The notes: generated by a model from the sequence alone, not told the origin. Numbered from the stretch's first letter, positions 1-10,780 are shown. The stretch is 64,000 nucleotides of DNA from Clarireedia homoeocarpa (GCA_001465935.1 LNKV01000002.1:372001-436000); one strand, 5' to 3'. Made by a program: numbers and translations.

Positions 1-269
1 TCTCTACAACTTTTGTTTCGTCTAGTTGAGGCTCTACCGTAGAAAGATGATTGCGGATGTCTAGGTGATCCAGATCACTGTGTGAAAACTATATAATTGA
101 TCTTTCGTTCCGTTGCTTTTCATATTTTTTTATTCATTCGGATTCTTGCCGTGCAAAGTCATTCGTTTTTACAAAACAAATTTCTCCCAACTTGTAGAAA
201 ACTTGAGACGAATTCTTTCAGTCTCCCACATTTCCCCTTCCCGCTTTTCCTCGCAAGGACATATTCAAA
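1..269. other. Upstream region of the surface-protein gene
   Basis: Non-coding sequence before the first gene. It ends in a pyrimidine-rich leader (about 185-265) running into the ATG at 270, as is common for fungal 5' untranslated regions. A TATA-like stretch (tatataatt) sits near 90. No other element could be supported. Confidence 0.4.
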
Positions 270-2402
270 ATGCAACTTTCAGTAGCAGGACTTTCCGCCG
301 TTTTGGCCTTTGCTGGAGTCGCCGCCGCAGGTCACCCTGATGCCGGCTCCGGATGGGGTGGTGACTCCGGATGGGGTGGTGGCTCGTACAACGGGTGGAG
401 TAACAGCATGTCCAATCGATGGACCACATCTACACCTTCCCCGACGACAGCTACCACCGCGGCTGTTTCAACCACTGTTTCCACGGAGAAATTGAGCTCT
501 ACGTTGGTGGAGAGCACTACGGACACGGTAACTGTTACTCAGATTCAGAGTAACACTGTTTCTGCTTCTGCGTCTACCGAGACGGCAACTGTACCAACAA
601 CTATTACCCAGCTTCAGAATAAGACTATTTCTTTGTTTGGAGGACCAAAAACAGTACCAACAACTGTTACTCAGATTCAGATTAACACTGTTTCTGCGCC
701 TGCCGGATCTGCGTCTACAGACACTGCGACCATCACCAAGATTCATAACAACACTATTTCTGGACCCACGACTACAGCTACCACCACTGAGGTCAATAAA
801 TTCACCTCAATCATCGTTCAAACAGTGACTGCTTATAAGTCGTATTGCCCCACAGCGACTACCCAGTTCATCTATGGCCAAAATGTCACTGTCACCTCCA
901 AGGGTTGGGTCACTATCAGTGCCTGCCCACCAGCAGGATGCGTCATCACCAACATCGTCGGAGAGACTGCATCGATGATCCCGGTCTTCGTTACCCCAAC
1001 TGGTGCTAGACATAGCACTCATACTAGCGCTCGTACTCCAGTAGGTACCGCAGTCAGCTCTGTCCACGGACCAGCAGGTACCGTTGTCGTCCCAATCGAC
1101 AACGGCACAACTATTTGTAGCACTTGCCAAGCCTGTAGCACTTGCCAAGCCTGTAGCACTTGCCAAGCCTATAGCACTGGCAAAGGCTCTACCTCCCACG
1201 AAGCCTCTACCGCCTACGAAGCCTCTACTGTCCACGGTGCCTCTATCGCGAGCGAAGCCTCTACCGTTACTCAAATCTCAACCACCACTCATAAAACCGA
1301 AATTACTTCGCCAGGCGTTGTTGTTTCCTCCGCTCCATCTTCATTCAATACCCCTCAAGCTCCTCAGCTCACCACTTACTACATTTGCCCCAAAGGCCAG
1401 TGCACCAAGTACACCAAGACCGTCACTGCTACCGCTCCTATCTACGGTAACAGCACCGCTGGCTCCACTAGCCCAACCGGCCCTGTTGTTCCAGTTGCCC
1501 CAGTTGGCACTGGCCGAATCAGCGTTGGGACTGCCGTTAGCGGTGTCGCAACTGCCTCTCCAGTCCCAGTTGGAGGCAATGGATCAAACAAGCCCGCTGG
1601 TGAATCCGGCTCAAACGGTGCCCCAGTTGCCAATGGTTCAAACGGTACTCCGGGTGCCAATGGTTTAAACGGTGCTCCAGACGCCCATGGCTCAAATGGT
1701 GCTCCAGGTGCCCCTGGTTCTAACGGTGCCCCTGGGTCTGGCGGTGCTTCAGGTGCGAATGGCTCCAGTGGCTCTAGCGGTGCCCCTGGCCCTAACGGTG
1801 CTCCAGGTACGAATAGCTCCAGTGGTTCTAACGGCGCTCCAGGCGCTAATAGCTCTAACGGTGTCAACGCCGCTCCTGGCTCAAATAGTGTCAACGGCGC
1901 CCCTGGTTCAAACGGAGGCAACGGCGCCAACGCCGGAAGACCAACCGTGGTCCCCTTCCCATCATCAGTAGCTGGCTCCAAACCAGTCGGCTCCGGACCA
2001 AACGCCGGATCTCCATCTGTCGACTCTGGTTCCGGATCTGCCTCTCCATCCGCAGGAGCCTTCAACCCAGCCTCGGACTCCGGCTCCGGCTCCAGCGCTG
2101 GATCTGCCTCTCTCTCATCAGGCGCAGACGCATCCGGCATCACCGTTTTCCCATTCGGCACTGCTAGCTCATCATCCGACAGCCCTGCCGGCTCCAACAA
2201 CGGAGGAGCTGCATCCCCTGCCTCTGGCAACAATGCCGCAGGATCAAACGGCAACAATAATAACAATGCCCCCACCACTGCAGGCAACGTTGCTGGCTCT
2301 GCCGCAACTGGACCTTCTGCACTCGAGGGCGCTGCTAACAAGGCCAGCGTTAGCGTTACTGCTTTGGCAGCCGTTATGGGCTTGTTCGCCTTCACTTTGT
2401 AA
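270..2402 (+). CDS. GPI-type, Ser/Thr- and collagen-like Gly-rich cell-surface protein
   Basis: Intronless gene for a 710-residue secreted protein. Residues 1-20 form a signal peptide (hydrophobic LAFAGVAAA core, cleavage likely before Gly-His). Residues about 50-190 are Ser/Thr-rich with imperfect repeats of a TVTQIQ-NTVSA type. A cysteine-containing block follows at about 193-230, then a triple STCQAC hexapeptide repeat near 285-300 coded by an 18-nt tandem repeat. Residues about 430-560 are collagen-like, with many GSNGAPG-type units. The protein ends in a short hydrophobic tail (ALAAVMGLFAFTL) after small residues, as in a GPI-anchor signal. The architecture suggests a cell-wall or extracellular-matrix protein, heavily O-glycosylated. 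The orthologue was not recognised, so the function is inference. Repeat copy number is likely variable between strains. Confidence 0.85.
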   Translation: MQLSVAGLSAVLAFAGVAAAGHPDAGSGWGGDSGWGGGSYNGWSNSMSNRWTTSTPSPTTATTAAVSTTVSTEKLSSTLVESTTDTVTVTQIQSNTVSASASTETATVPTTITQLQNKTISLFGGPKTVPTTVTQIQINTVSAPAGSASTDTATITKIHNNTISGPTTTATTTEVNKFTSIIVQTVTAYKSYCPTATTQFIYGQNVTVTSKGWVTISACPPAGCVITNIVGETASMIPVFVTPTGARHSTHTSARTPVGTAVSSVHGPAGTVVVPIDNGTTICSTCQACSTCQACSTCQAYSTGKGSTSHEASTAYEASTVHGASIASEASTVTQISTTTHKTEITSPGVVVSSAPSSFNTPQAPQLTTYYICPKGQCTKYTKTVTATAPIYGNSTAGSTSPTGPVVPVAPVGTGRISVGTAVSGVATASPVPVGGNGSNKPAGESGSNGAPVANGSNGTPGANGLNGAPDAHGSNGAPGAPGSNGAPGSGGASGANGSSGSSGAPGPNGAPGTNSSSGSNGAPGANSSNGVNAAPGSNSVNGAPGSNGGNGANAGRPTVVPFPSSVAGSKPVGSGPNAGSPSVDSGSGSASPSAGAFNPASDSGSGSSAGSASLSSGADASGITVFPFGTASSSSDSPAGSNNGGAASPASGNNAAGSNGNNNNNAPTTAGNVAGSAATGPSALEGAANKASVSVTALAAVMGLFAFTL

Positions 2403-3063
2403 CCAGAGAGTTGTATAATTCGGGGGATGAGAAGGAGGAAGTGGTAATTAATATGGCGAGGTCAGGTACGCGTATTGGAAGGAATAGGGAAATGGAAAGC
2501 AGATTCTTGGCTGGAGTACTGGGGGGCATTCGAGTTTGGAGTTCCGCGTCTGGCGTCTGGCGTGGAGTCATCATGTCATGGCATTGCGTGGGACGTTTAT
2601 TGAACTTCAGCTTGGAAAAGGTAAAATAGCCCAAGTGCGCAAAAGCAATTTCTTCTTCTGCTCCTTTTCTTGTATCTCTGTTGGCGGGATTGGCTTGGGA
2701 TCAAGATAAAATAAAAAGTACACGGGTGGATTGCGCGGAAAAATAAGTTTGGCTTTGGATACTGTATAGACTTCTAGATAATACTAGAATCAATAGATAA
2801 TGTTTAATTATGTTACTGGGCTCGCTGGGTTGCGAAGATGGATCCTACTTCATTGAGGTGAGAAGTCAAAGTGAGGAAGGAACAACCCTATGGGACATAC
2901 ACTACATATCTACCCCACTCATGTATCTTGCAGTAAGTACCCCGCTCCTCACATTCGTTGGCAAGCAATCCCAAAGCAACCTAATCCACGAATTCAGAAC
3001 CAGTTGCAGAAGGTCATCTCTTCCGACTGATCAACAACTTACGAAGGGATAGTCATTGAAATC
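2403..3063. other. Intergenic region, no gene seen
   Basis: Contains the 3' end of the surface-protein gene and the promoter of the aldolase/adducin-domain gene, both on the plus strand. Only short open frames without family resemblance occur here. Confidence 0.5.
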
Positions 3064-4673
3064 ATGGCACCGGCAGCGATTCCAGCGGAACAGTACAAAA
3101 ACGAGCAAACTGACGCTTCTAATGCAAAGGAGAAGACGCCGTTAGAAGCGATTAGCCATGGGGGAATAGTCATGCCAGGTATACTCAGTCTCTTCACTTT
3201 GTTGTACAAATATGTTTATGTTAAGTGGTTACATATCAATGGATGTTCATAGGTTGGTGGGATAGCATGGGTAGTCTGTGCTAGAAGGAAATCGCCTTGT
3301 TGAAGAGAAATTGTATAAATAGATGAATGAGCTTCTTACTTTCCTCTGATGAACATCGCCAACATCCAATATATATTGCAAACAGAATTCAATACTTGGA
3401 AGTCCATACTCTGTTTTGCATCCACTCAGCCTCCCCCCTTCCCATCCTACCACTACCTCCTCTCTATATTCTCCTTCTCTCCACCAAACTAACTCTCCCC
3501 CAGGAATTCCCACCTTTCCCTCCCATACCCTCCACCGCCAACACATCCTCGTCCACACCGCGGCCGTCTTCCGTGATTTTGCCCGCCGCGGCTTCACCGA
3601 AGGAATGAGCGGGCACATCTCCGTCCGAGACCCGGAGTTTCCTTCTTACATCTGGATGAATCCTTTAGGGAGGCATTTCGGTCTGATGACTGCGGGAGAT
3701 TTGATTTGTTTAGATGTTGAGACGGGGAAGATTGTGGGAGGTAATAGGGTTAGTGATTTCTTCCCATTTTGTTGGGTGTTTGCGGTTGCTGTTCATGGAC
3801 GAGGGGCTGTATTTGGTTGAGGTTGAGTTGTACATGGACTAATTGCTGCGTAGTCTCGGCCGGCGAATGCTGCGGGTTTTCAGATACATTCTGCAATTCA
3901 TAAGGCGAGGGAGGATGGTAGGCTGAAAATTTTCGCTCTTTCTACTTGAGAAAACCCACATGATTTTTTCCATACCTCACTCGATATATGGATACAAGCA
4001 AGCAGGATGATGTTTTCTGTCTTTCATTCTTCCCCATTTACTCCACCTCACTTCGCTACATCTTCATAACCCCCCGCCCCTTTTCTTTTTTTCCCCCTTG
4101 ACAACGCAAATTAACAATATAAGCATTCTATCCTTCCACCCATTCACCCACTCACTCATTCGTCTTATAGTCCACGCCATCTGCCACGCGCACACCATCT
4201 CCGGCCGCGCCTGGTCAGTCTTCGGTCTTCCCCTCCAAATGCTCACCCAAGACATCTGCAACTTCCACCGTGCCCACTCAGTCTATACATCCCACAATGG
4301 AATCGTCTTCTCTTCAACGGAAGGTACCTCCATCGCGCGCGCCCTCGGTCCCTCCAACAAAGGCGTGATATTACAAAACCACGGCATCCTCACCGTCGGC
4401 AGCACCGTCGACGAAGCCGGGTTTCTCTTCGGACTGATGGATCGTGGATGCGAGATCCAGTTGAAGGCGGAAGCGGCGGCGGCGAATGGATTGCGGAAGA
4501 AGATCATTGGGGATGAGGAGGCGGAGTTTAATTTTAGGTGGGCGAGCGAGAAGGAGGCGTTGTATAGGGAGATGCAGCCAGATGTGGAGTTTGAGATGGA
4601 GATGGCGGGGGAGGGGGTGCTAGAGAGGGGGGTAGAGGAGCAGAGGGTGGATCATGGGGTAGGATTTGAGTGA
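3064..4673 (+). CDS. Class II aldolase/adducin N-terminal domain protein (Mug14-like)
   Basis: Four exons, 3064-3178, 3504-3748, 3854-3917 and 4171-4673, give 308 residues; all phases agree. The class II aldolase/adducin fold is recognisable by EGMSGHIS (substrate/phosphate loop), the metal-binding pair in HAICHAHTISG and the third histidine in LQNHG. In bacteria this family includes fuculose- and ribulose-phosphate aldolases and epimerases. The fungal branch, named after fission yeast mug14, has no settled substrate, so a zinc-dependent enzyme of unknown specificity is the safe call. The first intron (325 bp) is long for this window, and the exon 2 donor is GTTAGT. The C-terminal 25 residues are Glu-rich and outside the domain. 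It converges with the Rex3 gene. Confidence 0.85.
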
Positions 4674-5055
4674 GAGGTGTGGGTGCTGTAGGTTACCTTT
4701 TACTCTGCAACGCAAGGCGACAGAGAGAGATATAATTAGAATGATCAACATAAGATTATGGCGAATGATTGAGAATAGACAGTCATACCGCTTGGTAGAA
4801 CAGAGAATATTAAGATCCGAATGGGTTGTGTCGAACTAATATTGCAATTTCGTTAAAGAAGTATGTATTGATAGGATCCCATGCGCCCAACTTCTGCTAA
4901 ATATGTTTCAAAACTTCTATATGAATACCAGGCCATCAATGGAGACCAGCCTATAATAAAATTATTTGTACAACGATTAAGAATAAATTTGCAACTCATC
5001 TGTCAAGAAATGAATGACAAATCTTCCCATAACACGAAATCATCTCGCACCTCAT
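4674..5055. other. Convergent 3' region
   Basis: AT-rich spacer between the aldolase/adducin-domain gene (+) and the Rex3 gene (-). It should hold both 3' untranslated regions. No gene is seen. Confidence 0.5.
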
Positions 5056-7095
5056 TTAAGATCCTTCCATCTCCTCTCTACCCCTCTTACTCCCCGCCAG
5101 CATTTCCCTTCCCCCCTCCCCCAAACTCCCAACCACCTCCCCCCTTGGCCCTACAACCCCCTCCCCCCTAACAACCCACCCCTCCCTCTTCAACTTCTCC
5201 CACACCCTCCCCACCTCCCATCTCACCAGCCACCCCGCTGCATTCGCGTCCTCCCTACTATCATGTCCTGTGACTCTCCCCTCCGTCACAACCTGTATAT
5301 GCCGGCCCAGATGCGTGTACACGAGCGCTTTGAGCGCGTTGCGATAGGGTAGTCCGGCTTTATGCGGGAACAGCAACGCCGTGTCGATGATGGTTGGGTG
5401 GATGAGGCGCGTGGCGTTGAGGTCGTTTTCGAGGCCGTGGCCGATGATGGGGGTGCGGGGGGTGATGAGGGAGAAGAGGAGGGCGCGGGCGTGGGAGGGG
5501 GAGGGAGAGATGTGGAGGGTGCGGGGAGTGGGGTCATCTGGGGATGTGTTGGATGCAGGAGGGAGAGAGGTAGTTGATGGGTGGGGAGTGGCGGATGTAA
5601 TATCCTTGGGCCAGATGCCTGAATAGCGGGAATTGAGATCTAGGATCTCGCCGACTGGTCGAACCAGAATATCAAGAAGTTCGTCGCCTTTAGGCCAAGT
5701 AGTTGCAGTCAGTCTGATGAGTTCGAGGCCATGAACCGTGTAGCCCATTTCGCCATCGATGCAAATCGGACGATCGAGACTCTTATCATCATTCTCAGGA
5801 GTTTTTTCAAAATTCAACACCGCGGCTAGACGCTTCACTTCTGTGACTTTGAAGACATGATGTTCGGCCGTGGTGCATCCGGTACTGTCACCTAGATTTT
5901 GCTCACAGCAGCGCCATTTTTTCTCGCGCTTGGCTTTGGGGTCGAGAGTGGAGCGCTCTTTCCAGTAAGGTTTGCCGTAGTGGTATATGCATTGGCCGCC
6001 GGAGGCAAGTGCTCCGTCTTCTTCGCGACGGCCGGGGAATACTTGGAAGCGGGATTTGCAACGGTCGCACACTTCCCAGCCCTTGGATGCTTCCATGCCG
6101 TTTTTAGCCGTTTCGATTTCTTGAGATGTTGGGATGGATGTGACATATCCGTGCTTCGCAAGATCGTGGACAGGTGTGTATAGCCGTGGAAGAATAGAAA
6201 TCTCCTGCTCTGTAGATAAGCCTGTCTCGATTGGTTTGGGTGGTTCAGCGTGTTTGACCGTCGGCGTGTCTGATAATGCGGAGGCTTCTGCTGCCTTTTC
6301 CTTGGCCACCTCCTTCGCTCTTTCTTCCTTCCATTGAGAAACTGACATCCTCTTGTAGGCCATAATTTTGTTCTTGATGACATTAGAGTAAATGGACGCT
6401 TGTTCACAAGCACTTTCCTCTGCATCCAACGCTCTGGTGATCAGCCCCTGTTCGGAGAGAACAAGTTCTTCCTCAGCGTCGTTGGCATCTTTGGCCAATT
6501 CTGTATTGAGCCTTTTGTACTGGTCATGTAGAGCTTGCAATAACCTCAATCTCACGTTATGAACAGCTGGTGCAGTTCTTCTGGCACGAGGATTCAATGG
6601 CTCTGATTTGAGAGGTGTTTTAAGAGGAGCCGGTTTCCGAGCTTGAGGCGTAGTAGGTGATGCAGCTGGTTTCACTGAGGCAATCGCATCTGCGCCTGGA
6701 GGTTTATTTGGTGCTGCAGTACCATTTTGCGACTTGCGACGTAATGGTGGGGGAGATATTTCGCGCTGGATAGATGATGGACGTTTCGAAACCAAGGCCG
6801 ATGGTACTTTAACTTCCTCGGGCCTCTGTGTGGTCGTTGGTCTCTGAATTTGTGTTGGTAGAGAGCCAGACTTTTGTAAAGGACTTTCCTTCCCAGCGCC
6901 AATCTTTTGACGCTTCCGTTGTCCATTCTGCTCACCATCATCGCCATCAATCGTTCGAGGAACTTTCGATGTTGCCGTTGCGTCTGCTATGGATTGTTTG
7001 CCGCGGTCTTGATGTGAGAACATACAACGAGGAATTAAACATTTTTCCCGATTGGGGCATGGAATTTGCGCGAAAAGTCCTTTCGTTGTAAACAT
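5056..7095 (-). CDS. REX3: RNA exonuclease 3 (Rex3-like, DEDDh family)
   Basis: Intronless gene for 679 residues. The N-terminus has a CCCH-like cysteine cluster (CPNREKCLIPRCMFSH, about 14-29), followed by a long Pro/Ser/Lys-rich linker to about 180 and a helical segment. Further Cys/His pairs follow (CDRCKSRF; CCEQNLGDSTGCTTAEHH). The exonuclease domain spans about 440-640. It carries ExoI IDGE (D447, E449), ExoII HGLENDLNA and ExoIII GHDSREDA, the DEDDh signature of 3'-5' RNA exonucleases. The family usually has LDCE; here it is IDGE, with both acids kept. In yeast Rex3 trims the 3' end of RNase MRP RNA with Rex1 and Rex2. Yeast Rex3 is shorter; long N-terminal extensions are usual in filamentous fungi. 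The exonuclease call is firm; the Rex3 rather than Rex1/Rex4 assignment is by the N-terminal zinc cluster. Confidence 0.88.
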   Translation of the reverse strand: MFTTKGLFAQIPCPNREKCLIPRCMFSHQDRGKQSIADATATSKVPRTIDGDDGEQNGQRKRQKIGAGKESPLQKSGSLPTQIQRPTTTQRPEEVKVPSALVSKRPSSIQREISPPPLRRKSQNGTAAPNKPPGADAIASVKPAASPTTPQARKPAPLKTPLKSEPLNPRARRTAPAVHNVRLRLLQALHDQYKRLNTELAKDANDAEEELVLSEQGLITRALDAEESACEQASIYSNVIKNKIMAYKRMSVSQWKEERAKEVAKEKAAEASALSDTPTVKHAEPPKPIETGLSTEQEISILPRLYTPVHDLAKHGYVTSIPTSQEIETAKNGMEASKGWEVCDRCKSRFQVFPGRREEDGALASGGQCIYHYGKPYWKERSTLDPKAKREKKWRCCEQNLGDSTGCTTAEHHVFKVTEVKRLAAVLNFEKTPENDDKSLDRPICIDGEMGYTVHGLELIRLTATTWPKGDELLDILVRPVGEILDLNSRYSGIWPKDITSATPHPSTTSLPPASNTSPDDPTPRTLHISPSPSHARALLFSLITPRTPIIGHGLENDLNATRLIHPTIIDTALLFPHKAGLPYRNALKALVYTHLGRHIQVVTEGRVTGHDSREDANAAGWLVRWEVGRVWEKLKREGWVVRGEGVVGPRGEVVGSLGEGGREMLAGSKRGREEMEGS

Positions 7096-7992
7096 TTTGT
7101 AAGATGGAGGAAGATAAAAGTGAGTGTCGAGTCGAGGTGAATATTGGTCAGATGATCAGGAAGTCGAAGGATCTCCGAAGGCAGGTCGTTTGGGCATTCA
7201 GAGATAACCTGGAAGTCAACAAAACGAGCGAAATATGAATCTGAGACTTTGGTCTTATAGATCTGGGCCCAACTCTTTTAGAGGCGTTTCATTGGAGATG
7301 TTTGCACTCCGTCGTACGAATCACGTGCGCGAATAATAGGAGTTTCAAACCAGGTGTACGGATAGAGGCCGGGTGAAGGTGATCTGCCGCAATTGATGCT
7401 TAGATGGAAATCATAAACGCAGACGCGGTGGTTTGGTGCAAAGTTTATGCAGCTCAAGCCTTCAGTATCACGTCTTTCCTGATAAGAACATCCGACTGAT
7501 CTTCGTACAGGAGTTTCAGCAGCTTAGCATTGCACTGTAGCTTGTCCAATTGAAGAGCTGGAGCGCGCTTGCAGTACAAGTAGAACTAATTTCCCTTGGT
7601 TTAGCGAACACGCGCTTCGGTAGGCATTTATCACCTGATCGGTATCAAAAGTTAACCTTGACATAGCTTAAAAAACTATCACGCAGCTGAAGTATTGAAT
7701 TCTGAGGTATGCATTTGATTTCATCTTTTTGACTATCTGAATATAACATCAGATTCGATTATTTAGTTCTGTTGCGGGTTTGGCGGGCTCGGCACGTCGA
7801 GCGATAGGTCATACCGCACGAACTTGTGGAACAAGGGTAGAAACTTTCAGTTTATTATCTCGGAATGGCTTCAAAGATAACCTTCAATCTTGTTGACTTC
7901 CTTACAAATCATAGTGATAAGTTATGGAAGCCATCCAAGTCCTAACAAACCGACCAGAGGAGGCACGGGAGGCTGGCTGCTGGTGCTTTCCT
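7096..7992. other. Intergenic region, no gene seen
   Basis: About 0.9 kb between two minus-strand genes, so it holds the Rex3 promoter and the P450 3' end. A CACGTG E-box-like hexamer lies near 7322, within reach of the Rex3 start. No open frame with coding character was found. Confidence 0.4.
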
Positions 7993-10042
7993 CTAGTTTC
8001 TCTCCACCCATCTCAACCCTACCTTCTCCGGATTTCTCATCTGCAGAAGTAGCCCCATAACATTGTCCTTTACAACCCTCATCACCCTCTCCTTTGCCTG
8101 CTCCATCGTCTCCCCATCTTCTCGTACTATTTCTATCCGATGCCTTTTAAAAAGAGCCACCATGGCCCCTACAAATTCCACCTGGCTAAACTTCTTTCTG
8201 GGACACGGGCGCATGCCATCCGACCACGGGATATATGAGCCCTTTGGTGGTGTTCGTACATATTCACGCTCAATTTCTGGCACAGTCGAACTGTTCAAGC
8301 CTGCTGAAGTAGAGTCGGATTTTGGCTTGGAAAGTATCCACCGCTGTGGTCGCCACTCGAGACCATCCGGTCCCCAATACCGCGGATGCGAATGCAGGGC
8401 GTTGATGTTTGGGATTATGCGTGTGTCAGGGGGGATGGAAATGGTTTTGTTGTTAATGTTCAGCGACTTCGGGGCTTCGAATGTGGATTTACAGATTCCG
8501 ATGAGGGGGTTCCACAGAAGGACAGTTTCGAGCTGAGTTCTGTTAGATGCCTCAAATTTTTCTACCAATATTTTGTGGAAACACAGCTTCAAGAAAAAGA
8601 AAGGAAGCAGAGCATACCATGATGGCATAACAACGATTTAACTTGGGATATATGATCTTGTAGTCCCAAGTCGAGGGCATGTCATTCGTGATTACGGCAT
8701 TGATTTCCTCAGAAATCCAATCCTGGACGTCGGGATGAGCGGCGAGAACATAGATCGCCCAATTGAGAACAATGGCTGTTGTGTCGTGACCGGCAAAATT
8801 ATACACGAATATATTACCGTAGATTTCATCTTCTGTGAGACCCTGATAGCCATCTGCGCCACTCGCAATCTTGACATCTGATGACGATCCAGACATTTCC
8901 TTTGAGGCCCGTAACAACGAGTTCGTGAATGTTGCACTGCGTGTCTTGCCTTGTGAAATAGCACGTCGTTCATCATTAAGCATTTCCGTCATATAGTACT
9001 TGAAGTCCACGGTAGCCTGTCCAATCTGCTTCCATTTAGAGGGCCAAGGTAATCGGAATTTAGAAAGGAGCGAAGGGCCTAACACGAGAATCAGGAGACA
9101 ATTCTCTAAGATTAGCGCAAGTGAGTCTCGATAATTAAAAGTTCGTCCTGATTTAACTTCTTGACCCGATTGCTTGAATGCATACGACTTTCCGAATCCC
9201 GCGCCGGACAGGACGTGGAGAGAAAAGGTACGTGTGTCCGTGTTAGTGCGAGTGATAGGCTCTGGGAGAGATTTCCAGAATTGTAGCATCTCATCTGCTT
9301 GTCTCAGTGCCTCAATCCACACTAAGCTATTGTTTTGGTCGTTGAAAGGTGCACTAATTATCTTGCGTTGGCGTTGCCAGTCTGCCCCGACAGCCTAGTA
9401 AATGGTTAGATCTAGATTATGCAGCCTGTAGTTCATTCAAATCGGAAGTCACATACCGTCGAGATGTTGGGACCGAAAAACCCCAACACCGCTACCTCGT
9501 TTAGCAAATGGTTCAAGTTGGAGCGCCTGTGATTGCGTTACCAAGAAGATCTGGAGGTCGATCAAAATCCTCCCTCCGCTTGAATATGTCATTGACGGCC
9601 TCCGCATTGCAAATATAGAGCCAGTTGTGACCAGCTGATACTTGGATGACTGCATCCCCAAGCTCCTCATGCATGCGATATTTGTCTTTGAATTCCCAGC
9701 CAGGACGACTGTATCGAGCAACGTCGCAGTCTCCAAATAGGAACTTCACAATGGGGAGTATGAATCCAGACACAAGGAGCCACTAGTTTTCTAGGAGTTA
9801 GCAGGAAGATCTACAAGGTAATTGGGGCAATGATAGGGCTCAAAGATGTCGGCATTGAAATGAAAGAACAGTCTGAGCAGAATCATGGTGCGCACCACAG
9901 GGTTATCACCGCTGGCAATAAGAATTCTGACAGGAATTCCGATTTTCTGTGCAGCCCTATAGTTGCGAACGAGGCAAACGGCATTCCAAAGAACAAAACT
10001 CGCACAGAGTAGAACAGGCACAAGAACTGTCAAGCCGGCCAT
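7993..10042 (-). CDS. Cytochrome P450 monooxygenase lacking hallmark residues
   Basis: Five exons on the minus strand, 10042-9815, 9782-9542, 9491-9457, 9394-8618 and 8532-7993, encode 606 residues with consistent phases. An N-terminal hydrophobic stretch (LTVLVPVLLCASFVLW) is a membrane anchor. Recognisable P450 parts are the helix C region (WQRQRKIISAPF), the I-helix oxygen-binding motif AGHDTTA, the PERF-like WRPQRW and the heme loop PWSDGMRPC with the cysteine ligand C537. Two canonical residues are changed. The ExxR arginine in ETVR is Leu (ETVL, codon CTT at 8520-8518). The glycine two positions after the heme cysteine is Arg (AGA). The closest style is the fungal CYP clan with PWSDG loops. 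The open frame argues for recent selection or a very young pseudogene. It is divergent from an MFS relic. Confidence 0.8.
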
Positions 10043-10425
10043 GATGGTGATGGCAGGGCGCAGTCAAGATGAAGCCCAATTGAGTACATTCTACGGCGGG
10101 TTACACTTAGAACGCGATGTTGGTGATGAAAAAGAATTACAGTATGAGCATTGGCCTAAGCCAGTCATATATTCAGCCAGTGGCTCTATCCAATGCCGTC
10201 GCTGCGGATATCGATAAACGCCGGGAGATTAGTGATCTAAAAGGGTTTAGCGCAGACAATAAGAATTGCTTGAATTGTTTGTGTAGAGTAAAGAGGGAAT
10301 AACATGTAGCAGCTGTACCTACTCTGGTAGCTCTAGACGATACGCAGCCACTACACTCAAGAGACATGTCCGTTGAATATACGCCTATAGAGCATATTTC
10401 AAAAAGGCATGGGAGGTCACACATT
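10043..10425. promoter_or_regulatory. Divergent spacer between P450 and MFS relic
   Basis: Spacer between the P450 start (-) and the recognisable beginning of the MFS pseudogene (+). It probably once was a shared bidirectional promoter plus the lost 5' end of the transporter gene. No conserved element could be named. Confidence 0.3.
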
Positions 10426-10780
10426 GGAATAGCTGTCCCTAAGATCACCTCGGGCTTTCATGATTTAGATGATATTGCTTGACTTGGAAGCGCCTACCTG
10501 TTGACTATTACGGGATTTCAACCCTCTTTCGGCACTCTGTACGAATTATTCAATGCGAAATATGTCTACATTGCCTCGCTAGGCCGCGCTATATCAGGTT
10601 GGGTGCAGCAGGTATACGTCAAGGAGCTCTAGGCATCGTTGTGTATACTGTCGCTCTATAGAAAAGGCCATTGTACTTTGGAATCGTCATCAGCTCATTC
10701 GCCATAAGTGCTTGTATTGGACCATCCTGGGCGGAGTGCTGACTGACCACGTTCATTGCAAGTTCTACCAACCAGCATTG
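10426..10780 (+). pseudogene. MFS transporter relic (DHA2/multidrug type)
   Basis: Pieces of a 14-TM DHA2-type efflux pump are readable in several frames. From 10426 the frame gives GIAVPKITSGFHDLDDIA, then a stop (TGA at 10480-10482) exactly where relatives have Trp (DDIAWYGSAYLLT). It continues GSAYLLTITGFQPSFGTLYE and LFNAKYVYIASL, jumping directly to GRAISG, so a segment of about 20-25 residues is deleted. After frame changes, GALGIVVYTVAL, KRPLYFGIVISSFAISACIG and LGGVLTDHV (motif C and the following helix) are visible. The remainder of the transporter is not recognisable. Lesions include one nonsense change, one deletion and at least two frameshifts. It probably belonged with the adjacent P450 genes in an oxidation/export cluster. 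Confidence 0.75.

Noticed and set aside
1084..1668. 194-codon plus-strand frame inside the surface-protein gene
   Set aside because: Shifted frame of the same repeats (Leu/Pro/Lys-rich), no start context or family.
1442..2395. 317-codon open frame on the minus strand
   Set aside because: Exact antisense of the Gly/Pro/Ser-rich repeat part of the surface-protein gene; the openness comes from the repeat composition.
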